From the IMG/VR virus record IMGVR_UViG_3300042924_000756, positions 1 to 27,133 of that record: a stretch of DNA of 27,133 nt; one strand, written 5' to 3'. Below are positions 1 through 8,956 of this stretch, one piece after another; the stretch's first letter is position 1, and each line of letters opens with the position of its first letter. Under the pieces are notes generated by a model, which saw only the letters and a program-made list of their open reading frames with translations, was not told the origin of the DNA and ran no database searches. The stretch is from a virus. The translations under genes and the position numbers were made by a program.

Positions 1-247
1 AATCCGTTTTTTCAGAATATCCTAAAGCTTCATATACTTGATTAGCAAGAGTTGGATTAGATTCAAATAGTTCTTCTACTCCTGGTTTAATATTTTTAGA
101 TTGAGTAGGAGAACCTAACTTAGTTTCATAAAATGGTTGAGGTACCTCACCTTTATAAGTATTCCATAGATAGTGTGCAACAGCATCACCCTGAATAGCG
201 GCAAGGTCTTTATACTCCTTATAGTTTACATTTGGACAAAATTTCAT
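1..247 (-). CDS. N-terminus of a large virion protein (3' end off window)
   Basis: Only the first 82 codons are present; the frame is still open at the left edge. The ATG at 247-245 lies 15 nt after the stop of the 2046-aa gene, and the A/T-rich leader has no Shine-Dalgarno sequence. The protein begins MKFCPNVNYKEYKDL, followed by an Ala-rich helix containing HYLWNTYKGEVP. I associate this pattern (a 'CPN' start, then a 'W...GE.P' helix) with the first residues of giant crAss-like virion proteins, including the RNA polymerase-bearing polyprotein. In crAss-like phages that polymerase is encoded near the end of this gene run and is carried in the virion. The catalytic region would lie outside the window, so the RNA polymerase assignment is inference from position and the N-terminal pattern only. 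That the gene is real is well supported by spacing, strand and codon use. Confidence 0.75.
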   Translation of the reverse strand, partial: MKFCPNVNYKEYKDLAAIQGDAVAHYLWNTYKGEVPQPFYETKLGSPTQSKNIKPGVEELFESNPTLANQVYEALGYSEKTD

Positions 248-262
248 CGTAGTATTTATTAT

Positions 263-3200
263 TTATAAACCACATTCACGTTTAACCTTTTCCCCTAAAT
301 CTTCAATATCATATGGGTTAGGCATATCATTTATCATATCTCCCATAGTTTCTGCTTCTGCTTGAGCAAGATACGTAGGGTCCATGAATTTACTAAAATC
401 ACCAGGTAAATTTAATGCATTTCCTGTAGCATTAGTAGTAGGTTTAGATGTATTATTTTCCACAGCAGGTGTTGCTACTGGTTTAGTAACAGCAGGTATT
501 ATAGTAGTATCTGTAGCAAATAAATCAGCATCTAAATCATCAAGAGCATCTATTCCAACAATAGAGTCACTACTTGTAGGTTGTGCTACTATTGTAGTAG
601 TTGGTTGAACAGTAGCTGGAACTTGAGGAGCAGGTTGCCCTAAAGCAGCTAGTTGCTCATTAACTAACTTATCAATGTTGGAATTGATTTCATTAATTAT
701 ATCTTCTAATTCAAACTCCTCTAATTCATTTCTTACTTTTTGTTTAAATTCTTCTATAGTGTTAGATGTAAGATTGTATGGTACAGGAGGGAAAGAGCTA
801 AAACCATTAATAATTTTGCCAAGAGTAGATGTATATTGTAGTTCATAATCCTCTTCTGCAGGGCCCTCTAATTCATCTCCTTGATACTCAATTTCGTTTG
901 AAAAAGGTTCTGCATATCTATTTAAAATTGCTAAAGCTTTTCTTTCTGCTTCAGCTCTAGCATCTGTAGAAACAGGAGCTGGTGTTGTAACAGCAGCATT
1001 AAAAGGCTCTACTATTGTAGTAACAGCTTTAGCTTGTAAGTCTTCTTCTACTTCTACTGGTTTTTCAACAGTGCTAATGTTGTTTAAGTTCAAACCTAAG
1101 TTATAGTATACTGAGCCGTATTCGTTAACTACTGGAGTATCAGTACCTAGAATTGCTCGAGACCCCATACCATCCTCTCTATCATTTATAAGTTCTGTTT
1201 CTGAACTTAAGTATGCTCCATAACTATAATACTCAACTCCGGTAATTGGAGATACAAATGGAGCATTAGATGCAAGTCTTTCTTTAGATACTTGCATTTT
1301 CTTTTTGCTAAGCATTGACTTAAATTCTTCAGCAATAACTTCTCCGGATATTTTGTATGCTGCAGGATCTTTAGATACTGTTTTTAAATCAATACCTTTT
1401 TCATTTTCTTCAGCAACTACAAAAGAGAATGATGGTATTTGCCCATTTAGTGCTCTTACTAATTCAGCACGGCTTAGTGATATGTAACTATTAGCAGTAG
1501 GACTGAAGAAAGTAAATACGATATTACCTGATCTAGTCAAGTAAGCCATACTAAACTCTCTGTCATTCTTAACCATTTGAATAGCTCCATCCTCTTCAAC
1601 AGACCCAACCATATCATCTGGTAATGCTGCTACTGGAATAACATTAAATCCGATCAAATCAAACACTTTAATATGATCTGCAGCATCTTCACTTTGAAGC
1701 AATGAAATAGTGGTGTTAACTACTTGCTCATTAACATCTCTAGTTGACAATGGTATTGGAACTGGAGTACCGTCAGGGTTAAGTACAATTGCTATGATTT
1801 GACCAGGAGTAAACTCCCCACTTAATCCCTCTACAGAAGTAAGATCATACCCTTCTTGCATAGCAAGTACGGGCTGTATCTTATTTCCTTCTAAACGAGT
1901 TTGACCGACATAAGCTAAAGCTACAGTTTGTTCTCCCTCTATAGCAGAAAGAGGATAGAAGAATACATCTCCACTAACCATTCTACTATTAGCTATATTC
2001 TTACTTCCAAATAATTTAGTAGCATTAGCAATAGGAGTTAATCCTTGTTGTGCTAAATTGAATATGTCTTGTCTTGACTTACCAATATTAACTGCATTAT
2101 CAGGATTGTAAGCTTGTAGCATACCTACACGAACTCTTTCTCCAGTAGTTGGGTCAATAGTTATTACAAAAATTGGAACGTCAGTCCAATCAGTAAATTC
2201 AAAGTCTGTGTCTGTACGTACTTCAAACTCTACTTGGAAAGTTTGTTCAAATTCAGGACTAGTTAATACGTCTGGGTAAACTTCAATCTCTACCCCATTA
2301 ACTGTCTGCTTAATTTTATTAGCAGATGATGGGGCACCAGTTGGACTAACAAGTCGTTTAGTGTTTTCTCCAGATCCTATAGTTTCAAATTCTATCGGAG
2401 CTAATTGAACATCTAAGCTTCCTTGTATTACAACCGTTGGAGTTGAGTTAGCTGTTTGTTGAGCTGGTAAGTCTTGACTTTGTTGAGCAGGACTTGGGGT
2501 AACAGAAGCTCTAGCTATTTCAGCGTTCTTTTTACTGATTGCTTCAGCCTCTTCTTTATTTATACCTTCTGCCTGCGTAATTTCGATTCCTTCTGCAGGA
2601 GCGAAATCTGTTCTTGTAGCGTCTTGTTCTTCAGCCTCTGTCTGAGTTCCTTCGGCAGTCTGACTTTCGTCACTGCGTCCTTCAAGCTTTTCTGCATTTA
2701 CGTTATCTATTAAGTTATTACGTTTAGCTATCTTTTCTCTTACAATAGCTAGTTTTCTTTGAGTATCGGTCAAGCCGGCATAAAATTCCGGACCAGGAGA
2801 AAAGTCTGGCATTCTCATTAAACTAGTATAGCTTTCTATTTGAGCTACTAATTCAGATTCTTCATTTTTTAAAGCTTCGAGCTCAGCATTTACTGACTCA
2901 GTTATTTGTTCAGCTTCTACTTCTAAAGGAGCCTGTTCAATCTCTACTGGAATTTGACCTTGAGTTAAGTCTGCTTTTTCAGCTTTAGCTGCAGCTTTTC
3001 TTTCTTTCAAGATACCAATACGATAAGTCATAGCTTTTTGATAAGCTTGCTTTATCTTTTTAATATCTTTGACCATTTGTTCTTTATCAAATTCTTTTTT
3101 AGTAAATCCTGCCTCCTTAGCAATTTGCCATTCAACTTCTAATATTTCATTAGCTTCAGCAATTTCAGATCTTAATACTTCAATTTGAGCTCTTAAGTCT

Positions 3201-6200
3201 GCATCACTTAAACCGGAGACTTTTTGTGTTGAATTTATTACCCCATCTACCACAGCAGAAGGAGTACTGTCAACTTTCTTTCCTTCAGTTTTTTCAAACT
3301 CTAAAATCTTAACACTATCTTGTAAAGCAGCTTCTGCTTTTATTGCATTTTGCTCTTTGGCCTCTTCTAAAGTTTGAGTTTGATTTTCTCTTAATGAGTT
3401 ATCTTGTAAATAAATTATATACGAAAGAGCATCAACAACAGCATTTTCAAATTCAGATTGTTCGTTATATGCAGGATCGGCCGGATCGATTCTTTTAAAT
3501 GTTACGTAATTACCAGTAGCTACATCTAATAATCGTACTCCAACAATATTACCATTTTCATCTTCTAAGATAGCATTGATACTATCATCTTCAAAGTTCT
3601 GATACTTTCTACCATTAATAGTAAAAGTAGCATTATCTTTAGATACAGTTACTTCCCCAAAAGTTCTAGCTTCGACATCTGTTAACTCTGTAATAAAATC
3701 TGCAGTCTCTCCTTCTGGAGTAGCAACTGGCATGCCCGTTACAGATATAGTCTTAGCTTTAGTTTCTTCTCTCTTTCTAAGAGCTCGTCTGTATGCTAGC
3801 TTCTCTATATCTGATAAGTTTTCTTCATTAATAGCCCCGAAAGATTCTTCAGACATATTAGAGTATTCTTCTACAAGCTTATTTTCTTTTTCTAAAAGCT
3901 GTTTACGTTTCTCACGAGCAGCAGCTTTCTTTTCTGGGTCGGCTTGCTCAGGGAAATATTGCTCTAAGTCTTCACTAGTCTCAGCATTCTCAATAATAGT
4001 ATCAGCTTCTTTATTAGCATTCTCTTTATCTTCAGCTTGCTGAGCTTTAAATTGCTCAAGTATAAAGTTTTCAAGCTCTGCATTTGAAGATGTTAAAAGA
4101 CCAGTATATGAAATTAGACTACTTCTTCTAGCAATGTTAGACCTTAAGTCTGAAAATATTTTATTGAAAAGCATAGCATCTGCAGGGTTAGTTGCAACTA
4201 ATGCTTTATCTATCTCTTCAATTTGCTTATAAAGTTTATTATCTGGAAGAATATTTAACTTACTAGGATTTAGTCTAATTGTACCTTTTGAAGTATCAAT
4301 TTCTAAATCCCCAGTTTTGATAGCAAAAAGAATATCCGGAGTGATAAGACTAGTGATCTTACGTAGTGATGGGATATCCTCTCCAGCTTGCATTAGCTTA
4401 TCATAAGTTTCATCTATAGTAGCATCTAAAGTATCAATATCTGAGAAATTCCTTGCAACTAAATCAGCTGCCTCTCTTCTCAGTTGAACTCCCATTTGTC
4501 TAGCTAACTTAGTTTCAGTAGAGCCATTCATATTGAGTAGTCTAGAAATTAAATCATTAGATGGGGTATACCCTTGAAGTATATCCTCTACCTGCTCGAG
4601 TCTTTTAGAGTTTAATTTAGCTTTGTTTATTACATCATCAATTAACTCTGTTTGAGTCTTGCCAGTCTGCTCTTTAATTGTACGAGTTTCATCATAACCA
4701 AAGCTCTTAATAAATTCAGCTTCTGGTAAACCTTTAGCATCTTCTAATCTTTCATAGAAATAGTCCATTGCTCCGAGTTCACGGTAACGACGAGTTTCAC
4801 GATTAATAATTCTATTTCTATAAATTTCAGCAGAGGTTAAATCATTCTTTCCTAAAGCTTCTTTCATTTTAGCTACATCATCTAGATTAGCTTTACTATC
4901 TGCCATGTTAGAGATAAGATTCCCCATCACATCAGAGTTAAGCAAGTTGATTACCTTAGTAGTATTTTCAGCTTTAGCTTTTGCTAACTTTTTTTCAGCA
5001 CCAAACATTCTGCTTAGAGTGCCTGATCCTCCTCCGACGATAGCTCCAATAAGTACACTTTCAAGACCTTCTTTTGTACCAAAGGTTTTAGATAAGCCAC
5101 TAGTTATTGATTCAGCAAAATCATCACTTACCTGATACCTAATTGCAAATTCAGATCCTGCAAACTGCCCTGCTTCTTGGGCAGACTCGTAAGCCATATT
5201 CTTTGCAATAGGCTGCAGCATTTTATAAGACTTATTAAAGAATTTAGCTGTAGCTGCATCTGGAATATCTTCTATCCATTTTGGAGCTCCTTTGGTTCCT
5301 ACGTTCTTTATTCTATTAAAGCTTGGAGCTACTTTATTTTGTATTCCAAATATAGCTTTACCAAACATCATAAGGTTAGTTGGGACAAGAACAGCCATGT
5401 TAATACCAAAAGCTGTGTTACCAGCAGAATTACCATCAGCAGTAATCTGGTCCATAACTTCTAACGGCATTTCCATTCCTGGATTTTCTTCCTCCCACTT
5501 AGCTACTTGTTCTTCAATGTATCTTTTCTTTGTCTCACGAGCTTCAACAGATGCTTCAGCCAGTGACATTTGTGTACCTATAGTAGCATGCTGAGCTGCA
5601 GTTTTAATTTTAGCTCCACGAGAATAATTTTGTAATACTTTTCCAATATCAGCAGCTTTATCTCCATTGTTAATACCTTTAGCTACTTTATACATAGCAT
5701 TACGAGATGGGGAAATTAAACTTCCAACATCATCAACTTTAGTCATAACTTGACCAAGTTTCCCGATATTTCCCATCCTTCCTATTAAAGCTGCTTCCCC
5801 GGTACCAACAAACATAGAAGCAATAGAGCCGAGTGTATAACCAGCACCATTAGCTACTTTATCAGCCCAGAAGTTAGCTGTCCCTAAATTAGAAAGTACA
5901 GAGCCGTATTGCTCTTCTTGAGTGTAGTAATTTGGGAGTTCTGTTTGGGCCCATTCGTTAATAGAATCTATTCCTCTACCAACAGGGTTATCATAGAAGC
6001 TTCCATTCCCAAACATCATATTTCCTAATCCAGCTATTACTCCCACAGTGTTTTCTGCAAAAGCACCACCTGCGGTAATCAAAGCTTTAGTTAATCCGTT
6101 AACCCATTTTTCTCCAGTACCTTGATTCTGAGCTCGAGTTTCATTCCAATCTGCAAAAGGATCTAATGGTACACCATAATCAGTGTAATTTTGAATTGGT

Positions 6201-6403
6201 TCTGGATAAGCATTAGTTAAATCAATAGCTTGCCTTCTATCACTTAAAGGGTTTCTAGTAGGACCTCCAGAAAAATCCATTTCTTGGGATTTTAATCCGG
6301 TTAAAGCCTCCAATGTACTAAAGTTAGCATTAGATGTAGTATCCTTAGTACTTATTTCTGTTTCAGGAAGTCCTGTTAGTTTGCTTAATATAGATTCTGA
6401 CAT
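263..6403 (-). CDS. Giant virion protein, 2046 aa (probable cargo/ejection protein)
   Basis: This is the longest gene in the window: ATG at 6403, TAA at 263. About the first 470 residues hold four hydrophobic, Gly/Ala-rich stretches (roughly residues 106-131, 185-210, 328-354 and 449-465) separated by soluble segments. The middle is highly charged and helical, with coiled-coil-like Glu/Lys runs near 830-880 and 1060-1150. A more beta-like region follows around 1380-1800, and low-complexity Pro/Thr/Val/Gln linkers fill about 1880-2010. It lies next to other large proteins after the tail genes, the position of the packaged 'cargo' proteins of crAss-like phages. I looked for the DxDGD-type polymerase motif and did not find it, so this does not look like the catalytic RNA polymerase chain. 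Role inferred: packaged in the virion and ejected, with the N-terminal hydrophobic segments suited to membrane contact. No enzymatic domain was recognised. Confidence 0.8.
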   Translation of the reverse strand: MSESILSKLTGLPETEISTKDTTSNANFSTLEALTGLKSQEMDFSGGPTRNPLSDRRQAIDLTNAYPEPIQNYTDYGVPLDPFADWNETRAQNQGTGEKWVNGLTKALITAGGAFAENTVGVIAGLGNMMFGNGSFYDNPVGRGIDSINEWAQTELPNYYTQEEQYGSVLSNLGTANFWADKVANGAGYTLGSIASMFVGTGEAALIGRMGNIGKLGQVMTKVDDVGSLISPSRNAMYKVAKGINNGDKAADIGKVLQNYSRGAKIKTAAQHATIGTQMSLAEASVEARETKKRYIEEQVAKWEEENPGMEMPLEVMDQITADGNSAGNTAFGINMAVLVPTNLMMFGKAIFGIQNKVAPSFNRIKNVGTKGAPKWIEDIPDAATAKFFNKSYKMLQPIAKNMAYESAQEAGQFAGSEFAIRYQVSDDFAESITSGLSKTFGTKEGLESVLIGAIVGGGSGTLSRMFGAEKKLAKAKAENTTKVINLLNSDVMGNLISNMADSKANLDDVAKMKEALGKNDLTSAEIYRNRIINRETRRYRELGAMDYFYERLEDAKGLPEAEFIKSFGYDETRTIKEQTGKTQTELIDDVINKAKLNSKRLEQVEDILQGYTPSNDLISRLLNMNGSTETKLARQMGVQLRREAADLVARNFSDIDTLDATIDETYDKLMQAGEDIPSLRKITSLITPDILFAIKTGDLEIDTSKGTIRLNPSKLNILPDNKLYKQIEEIDKALVATNPADAMLFNKIFSDLRSNIARRSSLISYTGLLTSSNAELENFILEQFKAQQAEDKENANKEADTIIENAETSEDLEQYFPEQADPEKKAAAREKRKQLLEKENKLVEEYSNMSEESFGAINEENLSDIEKLAYRRALRKREETKAKTISVTGMPVATPEGETADFITELTDVEARTFGEVTVSKDNATFTINGRKYQNFEDDSINAILEDENGNIVGVRLLDVATGNYVTFKRIDPADPAYNEQSEFENAVVDALSYIIYLQDNSLRENQTQTLEEAKEQNAIKAEAALQDSVKILEFEKTEGKKVDSTPSAVVDGVINSTQKVSGLSDADLRAQIEVLRSEIAEANEILEVEWQIAKEAGFTKKEFDKEQMVKDIKKIKQAYQKAMTYRIGILKERKAAAKAEKADLTQGQIPVEIEQAPLEVEAEQITESVNAELEALKNEESELVAQIESYTSLMRMPDFSPGPEFYAGLTDTQRKLAIVREKIAKRNNLIDNVNAEKLEGRSDESQTAEGTQTEAEEQDATRTDFAPAEGIEITQAEGINKEEAEAISKKNAEIARASVTPSPAQQSQDLPAQQTANSTPTVVIQGSLDVQLAPIEFETIGSGENTKRLVSPTGAPSSANKIKQTVNGVEIEVYPDVLTSPEFEQTFQVEFEVRTDTDFEFTDWTDVPIFVITIDPTTGERVRVGMLQAYNPDNAVNIGKSRQDIFNLAQQGLTPIANATKLFGSKNIANSRMVSGDVFFYPLSAIEGEQTVALAYVGQTRLEGNKIQPVLAMQEGYDLTSVEGLSGEFTPGQIIAIVLNPDGTPVPIPLSTRDVNEQVVNTTISLLQSEDAADHIKVFDLIGFNVIPVAALPDDMVGSVEEDGAIQMVKNDREFSMAYLTRSGNIVFTFFSPTANSYISLSRAELVRALNGQIPSFSFVVAEENEKGIDLKTVSKDPAAYKISGEVIAEEFKSMLSKKKMQVSKERLASNAPFVSPITGVEYYSYGAYLSSETELINDREDGMGSRAILGTDTPVVNEYGSVYYNLGLNLNNISTVEKPVEVEEDLQAKAVTTIVEPFNAAVTTPAPVSTDARAEAERKALAILNRYAEPFSNEIEYQGDELEGPAEEDYELQYTSTLGKIINGFSSFPPVPYNLTSNTIEEFKQKVRNELEEFELEDIINEINSNIDKLVNEQLAALGQPAPQVPATVQPTTTIVAQPTSSDSIVGIDALDDLDADLFATDTTIIPAVTKPVATPAVENNTSKPTTNATGNALNLPGDFSKFMDPTYLAQAEAETMGDMINDMPNPYDIEDLGEKVKRECGL

Positions 6404-6410
6404 AATTTAC

Positions 6411-8690
6411 TTATGGGTTAAAGAATGGGATGCCGGTCCCTTTTTGTTTACCTACTAATAAAGCCTGTATAGTTGGGTTATCCATGTTTTCAAATTCAGC
6501 TTTATTTACTTCAATTAAATTACCTTTACTGTCTACTTTATATCCTTTTCCTTCTGAATTTTCAATTTTAATTAAAGGATTATCATCACCATTACTTCTT
6601 ACTGTTACTCTTAAGTTTTGATTAGGATTAAAGTTGTTATACAAATCAAAACTCATTTCATCACCTTTATTTCTAGTATTGTATTTATCAACAGTAGTAG
6701 CAAATTTCATTAGATTAGATTCCATATAATTCTGTAATTGAGGACTAGTTACACGTTTAGAATCTAACATAACAGTTTTTGTATTGCCATCCCCATCAAC
6801 TAATTGTAATTCCCATCCACCATTTTCTCCATATTCTGGAGCAAACCCGTATTTATTAACTTTGTAACCAGTCAGATCAGATCCTTTTGTATTAATTCCA
6901 GCATCGTCTCCTGAAATATTTACAACTTCCATATCAGAAGGTATAACCATATTTTTAAAATACCCTTCTGCAGCTTTTGTTGCTAAACGAGATTCTTCAG
7001 GAGTCATTCCTGGTAAAGCTCCGTAGTGTACTAAAGTAGAAGTTTTAATCTCTTTAAACTTATCACTAACATCTGATCTAGTTGCAAGTTTTTCAAATTT
7101 ATTTAAAAGCTGCTGTGAACTCACTTTAGTTTCATCATCAATATCAATGATGTCTTCAGAATTAGTAGAGTATCTATTAATATAATTTTCAAATGAGGTT
7201 TTAAATTTATCTTGAAAAGCTAATTGAAATTTAACTCCCTCATTAGAAAATGGATTAGTAAGTACTTCTTTTAATTTATTCAAAGTTTCTCCACTAGTTG
7301 TAGTTCCAAAAGTTTCTTTAATTGTTTGAACAACTGATGGGTCAATAGCTTCAATTTCTTTAATACTGACTGATTTATCAATAGCAAGATCAATTTGCTG
7401 TTGTATTCTTAATGCTTCTGCTTTTAATCGTTTTCCTCTATCTTGTCTTTCTCTTTTTACATCTGCACTAATTCCTTCTTCTTCAGCATCTCTGTAAGCA
7501 GCCATTGAAGCTTCAAACATTTTAGTCATATTCCCACGTTGCTCTTCAACAGTAGCCCCGTCTCTAATATCAGCGGTAACATTAGTATATCCAGTCATTT
7601 GTGGGTTATTCATCTCCCAATCTTTTTGAGCTTTATATCCAGCTAACCACTTTTGATCATAATCAATCATTCTTGACTGACTTACATTTTGATATGAAGC
7701 AGCTTCAAGCACAAACTCTTCCATAGGCCTGAACATATCATTAGCAAGTCTTTGTCTTACGTATTGATATCCAGCTTGTTCGTCTTGACTTGCACTGTTT
7801 ATAGTTTCTAGTTCAGAACGTAGCTTAGCTACAGTATTTAAATACTGCTTTTTAGTTGAAGTGTTTAATCGACCGGATTCTATCTCTTTAGTAAGTTGAT
7901 CGATAGTACTTGATATTCTTTGACTTTGAGATTGTAAAGCTTCCGGAATACGTCCTTGAGAGTACAAGTTATAAGCTTGCATATCAGACATTTGCCCTAT
8001 ATAAGCTTTAACATCTGGCTCATCCATTACCATATTAATAGCTTGTTGGACAACTTTTGGATCAATTCCTTTACTACTTCCTTCTACCGTAACTTTATAC
8101 ATGCCATCTGGCCCTTGAGCTACGTTCATATTCTTATTTGAATATTCTTCAGGCTTAATTATCTCAATAGCTTTTTTAATCCTATCAAATACTTTAGGGT
8201 CTTTTATAATACCAGGAGCAGCAAACATTGACCCTTCTTTAACTCGGCCGGTTTCCGGATCCATCTCAAATCCTTTATACCCTCTCGTCATATAATTTTT
8301 ATACAACTGAGCATACTCTGCATTAATATCACCTTTTTCGTAAGCTTTACTTACTTCTTGCAAAGCACCCTGGTACCTCTTATAGTTTTCTTCAATTGGA
8401 GCATAATCTTTAGCAAATTGCTTAGCTGTACGGTGAATCTGAAATCCAAGATTCTCGTAGTCACCTCTTTCTGCAAGTTGAGCCAATGCATTCTCAGTCT
8501 GACGTTGTAGCTCTCTTTTACGAGTAACGTCATTCTCAAATGCAGATGCTGCCTGCATTTGTTCTACAGCCATAGTTAACTGATCATTTGCTTGAAAGTT
8601 AGATAGGAATCTTTCTCGTAAAGTCTCAGATATTTTAACTGATTGAGGGTCAACATAAGTTGACACATATTCTCCAAATCTATAAGGCAT
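6411..8690 (-). CDS. Helical virion protein, 759 aa (probable cargo protein)
   Basis: ATG at 8690 and TAA at 6411, only 7 nt before the next gene. The first ~480 residues are almost all predicted helix, rich in Gln, Glu, Lys, Ala and Arg, with no hydrophobic membrane stretch. The N-terminal MPYRFGEYVSTYVDP is followed by long amphipathic helices. From about 500 onward the protein turns more beta-like, with short strands and Asn/Asp/Gly turns near the C-terminus. I recognise no enzymatic motif. Its place between two other large proteins, all downstream of the tail genes, fits the set of internal virion proteins that crAss-like phages carry in the tail barrel or capsid for delivery. That role is inferred from position and composition. 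A scaffold-like or tail-chaperone role cannot be excluded from sequence alone. Confidence 0.8.
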   Translation of the reverse strand: MPYRFGEYVSTYVDPQSVKISETLRERFLSNFQANDQLTMAVEQMQAASAFENDVTRKRELQRQTENALAQLAERGDYENLGFQIHRTAKQFAKDYAPIEENYKRYQGALQEVSKAYEKGDINAEYAQLYKNYMTRGYKGFEMDPETGRVKEGSMFAAPGIIKDPKVFDRIKKAIEIIKPEEYSNKNMNVAQGPDGMYKVTVEGSSKGIDPKVVQQAINMVMDEPDVKAYIGQMSDMQAYNLYSQGRIPEALQSQSQRISSTIDQLTKEIESGRLNTSTKKQYLNTVAKLRSELETINSASQDEQAGYQYVRQRLANDMFRPMEEFVLEAASYQNVSQSRMIDYDQKWLAGYKAQKDWEMNNPQMTGYTNVTADIRDGATVEEQRGNMTKMFEASMAAYRDAEEEGISADVKRERQDRGKRLKAEALRIQQQIDLAIDKSVSIKEIEAIDPSVVQTIKETFGTTTSGETLNKLKEVLTNPFSNEGVKFQLAFQDKFKTSFENYINRYSTNSEDIIDIDDETKVSSQQLLNKFEKLATRSDVSDKFKEIKTSTLVHYGALPGMTPEESRLATKAAEGYFKNMVIPSDMEVVNISGDDAGINTKGSDLTGYKVNKYGFAPEYGENGGWELQLVDGDGNTKTVMLDSKRVTSPQLQNYMESNLMKFATTVDKYNTRNKGDEMSFDLYNNFNPNQNLRVTVRSNGDDNPLIKIENSEGKGYKVDSKGNLIEVNKAEFENMDNPTIQALLVGKQKGTGIPFFNP

Positions 8691-8701
8691 ATCTTAAATC
8701 T

Positions 8702-8956
8702 TTAAACTTTTGTTTTATTATATTTCAACTGTCCAAGTCTAGACACATACTTTTTAACTCCACCTTTTTGTTTTTCTTCTTTAGGTTTAGGCTGTGGAGC
8801 TACAATATTGACAGGATATTTCTCAGCTGCAATATTAAGTATTTCATCTTCAGTTAGACCATAGTAAGGTGAAGTTTTTTTCTTTCTGTCTTTTAGTGCT
8901 TTTTCTACAAAGTTGAATCGATCATAACTTCCAGTTTCATCTACAGCTCTTGAGCT
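8702..8956 (-). CDS. Open frame without a usable start; probable small gene broken by 1 nt
   Basis: The minus-strand frame is open from 8956 (just after an in-frame TAA) to the TAA at 8704-8702 and contains no ATG, GTG, TTG or CTG start before its last few codons. The translation looks like real protein: an acidic/aromatic start (GSYDRFNFVEKALKDRKKK), a helix (LTEDEILNIAAEKYP), a Pro/Lys linker and a basic tail with KGGVKKYVSRLGQL. Directly after the TAG of the 813-aa gene is an ATG (8940-8938), but it reads in another frame and stops after 11 codons. One extra A in the AAA following this ATG would give a clean 79-aa gene starting MKTGSYDRF. Otherwise the frame is -1 relative to the 813-aa gene and could be a C-terminal extension made by frameshifting, but I see no slippery heptamer. 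Product function unknown. Confidence 0.5.
   Translation of the reverse strand, partial: SSRAVDETGSYDRFNFVEKALKDRKKKTSPYYGLTEDEILNIAAEKYPVNIVAPQPKPKEEKQKGGVKKYVSRLGQLKYNKTKV

Noticed and set aside
3732-4043. Plus-strand Ser/Leu/Phe-rich frame opposite the 2046-aa gene
   Set aside because: Composition is what the complement of Glu/Lys/Ala-rich coiled-coil codons gives; the other plus-strand frames (for example 5292-5594) fail for the same reason.
263-6403. Virion RNA polymerase catalytic chain in the 2046-aa protein
   Set aside because: No DxDGD-like motif seen; the acidic clusters present are ordinary coiled-coil or linker sequence.
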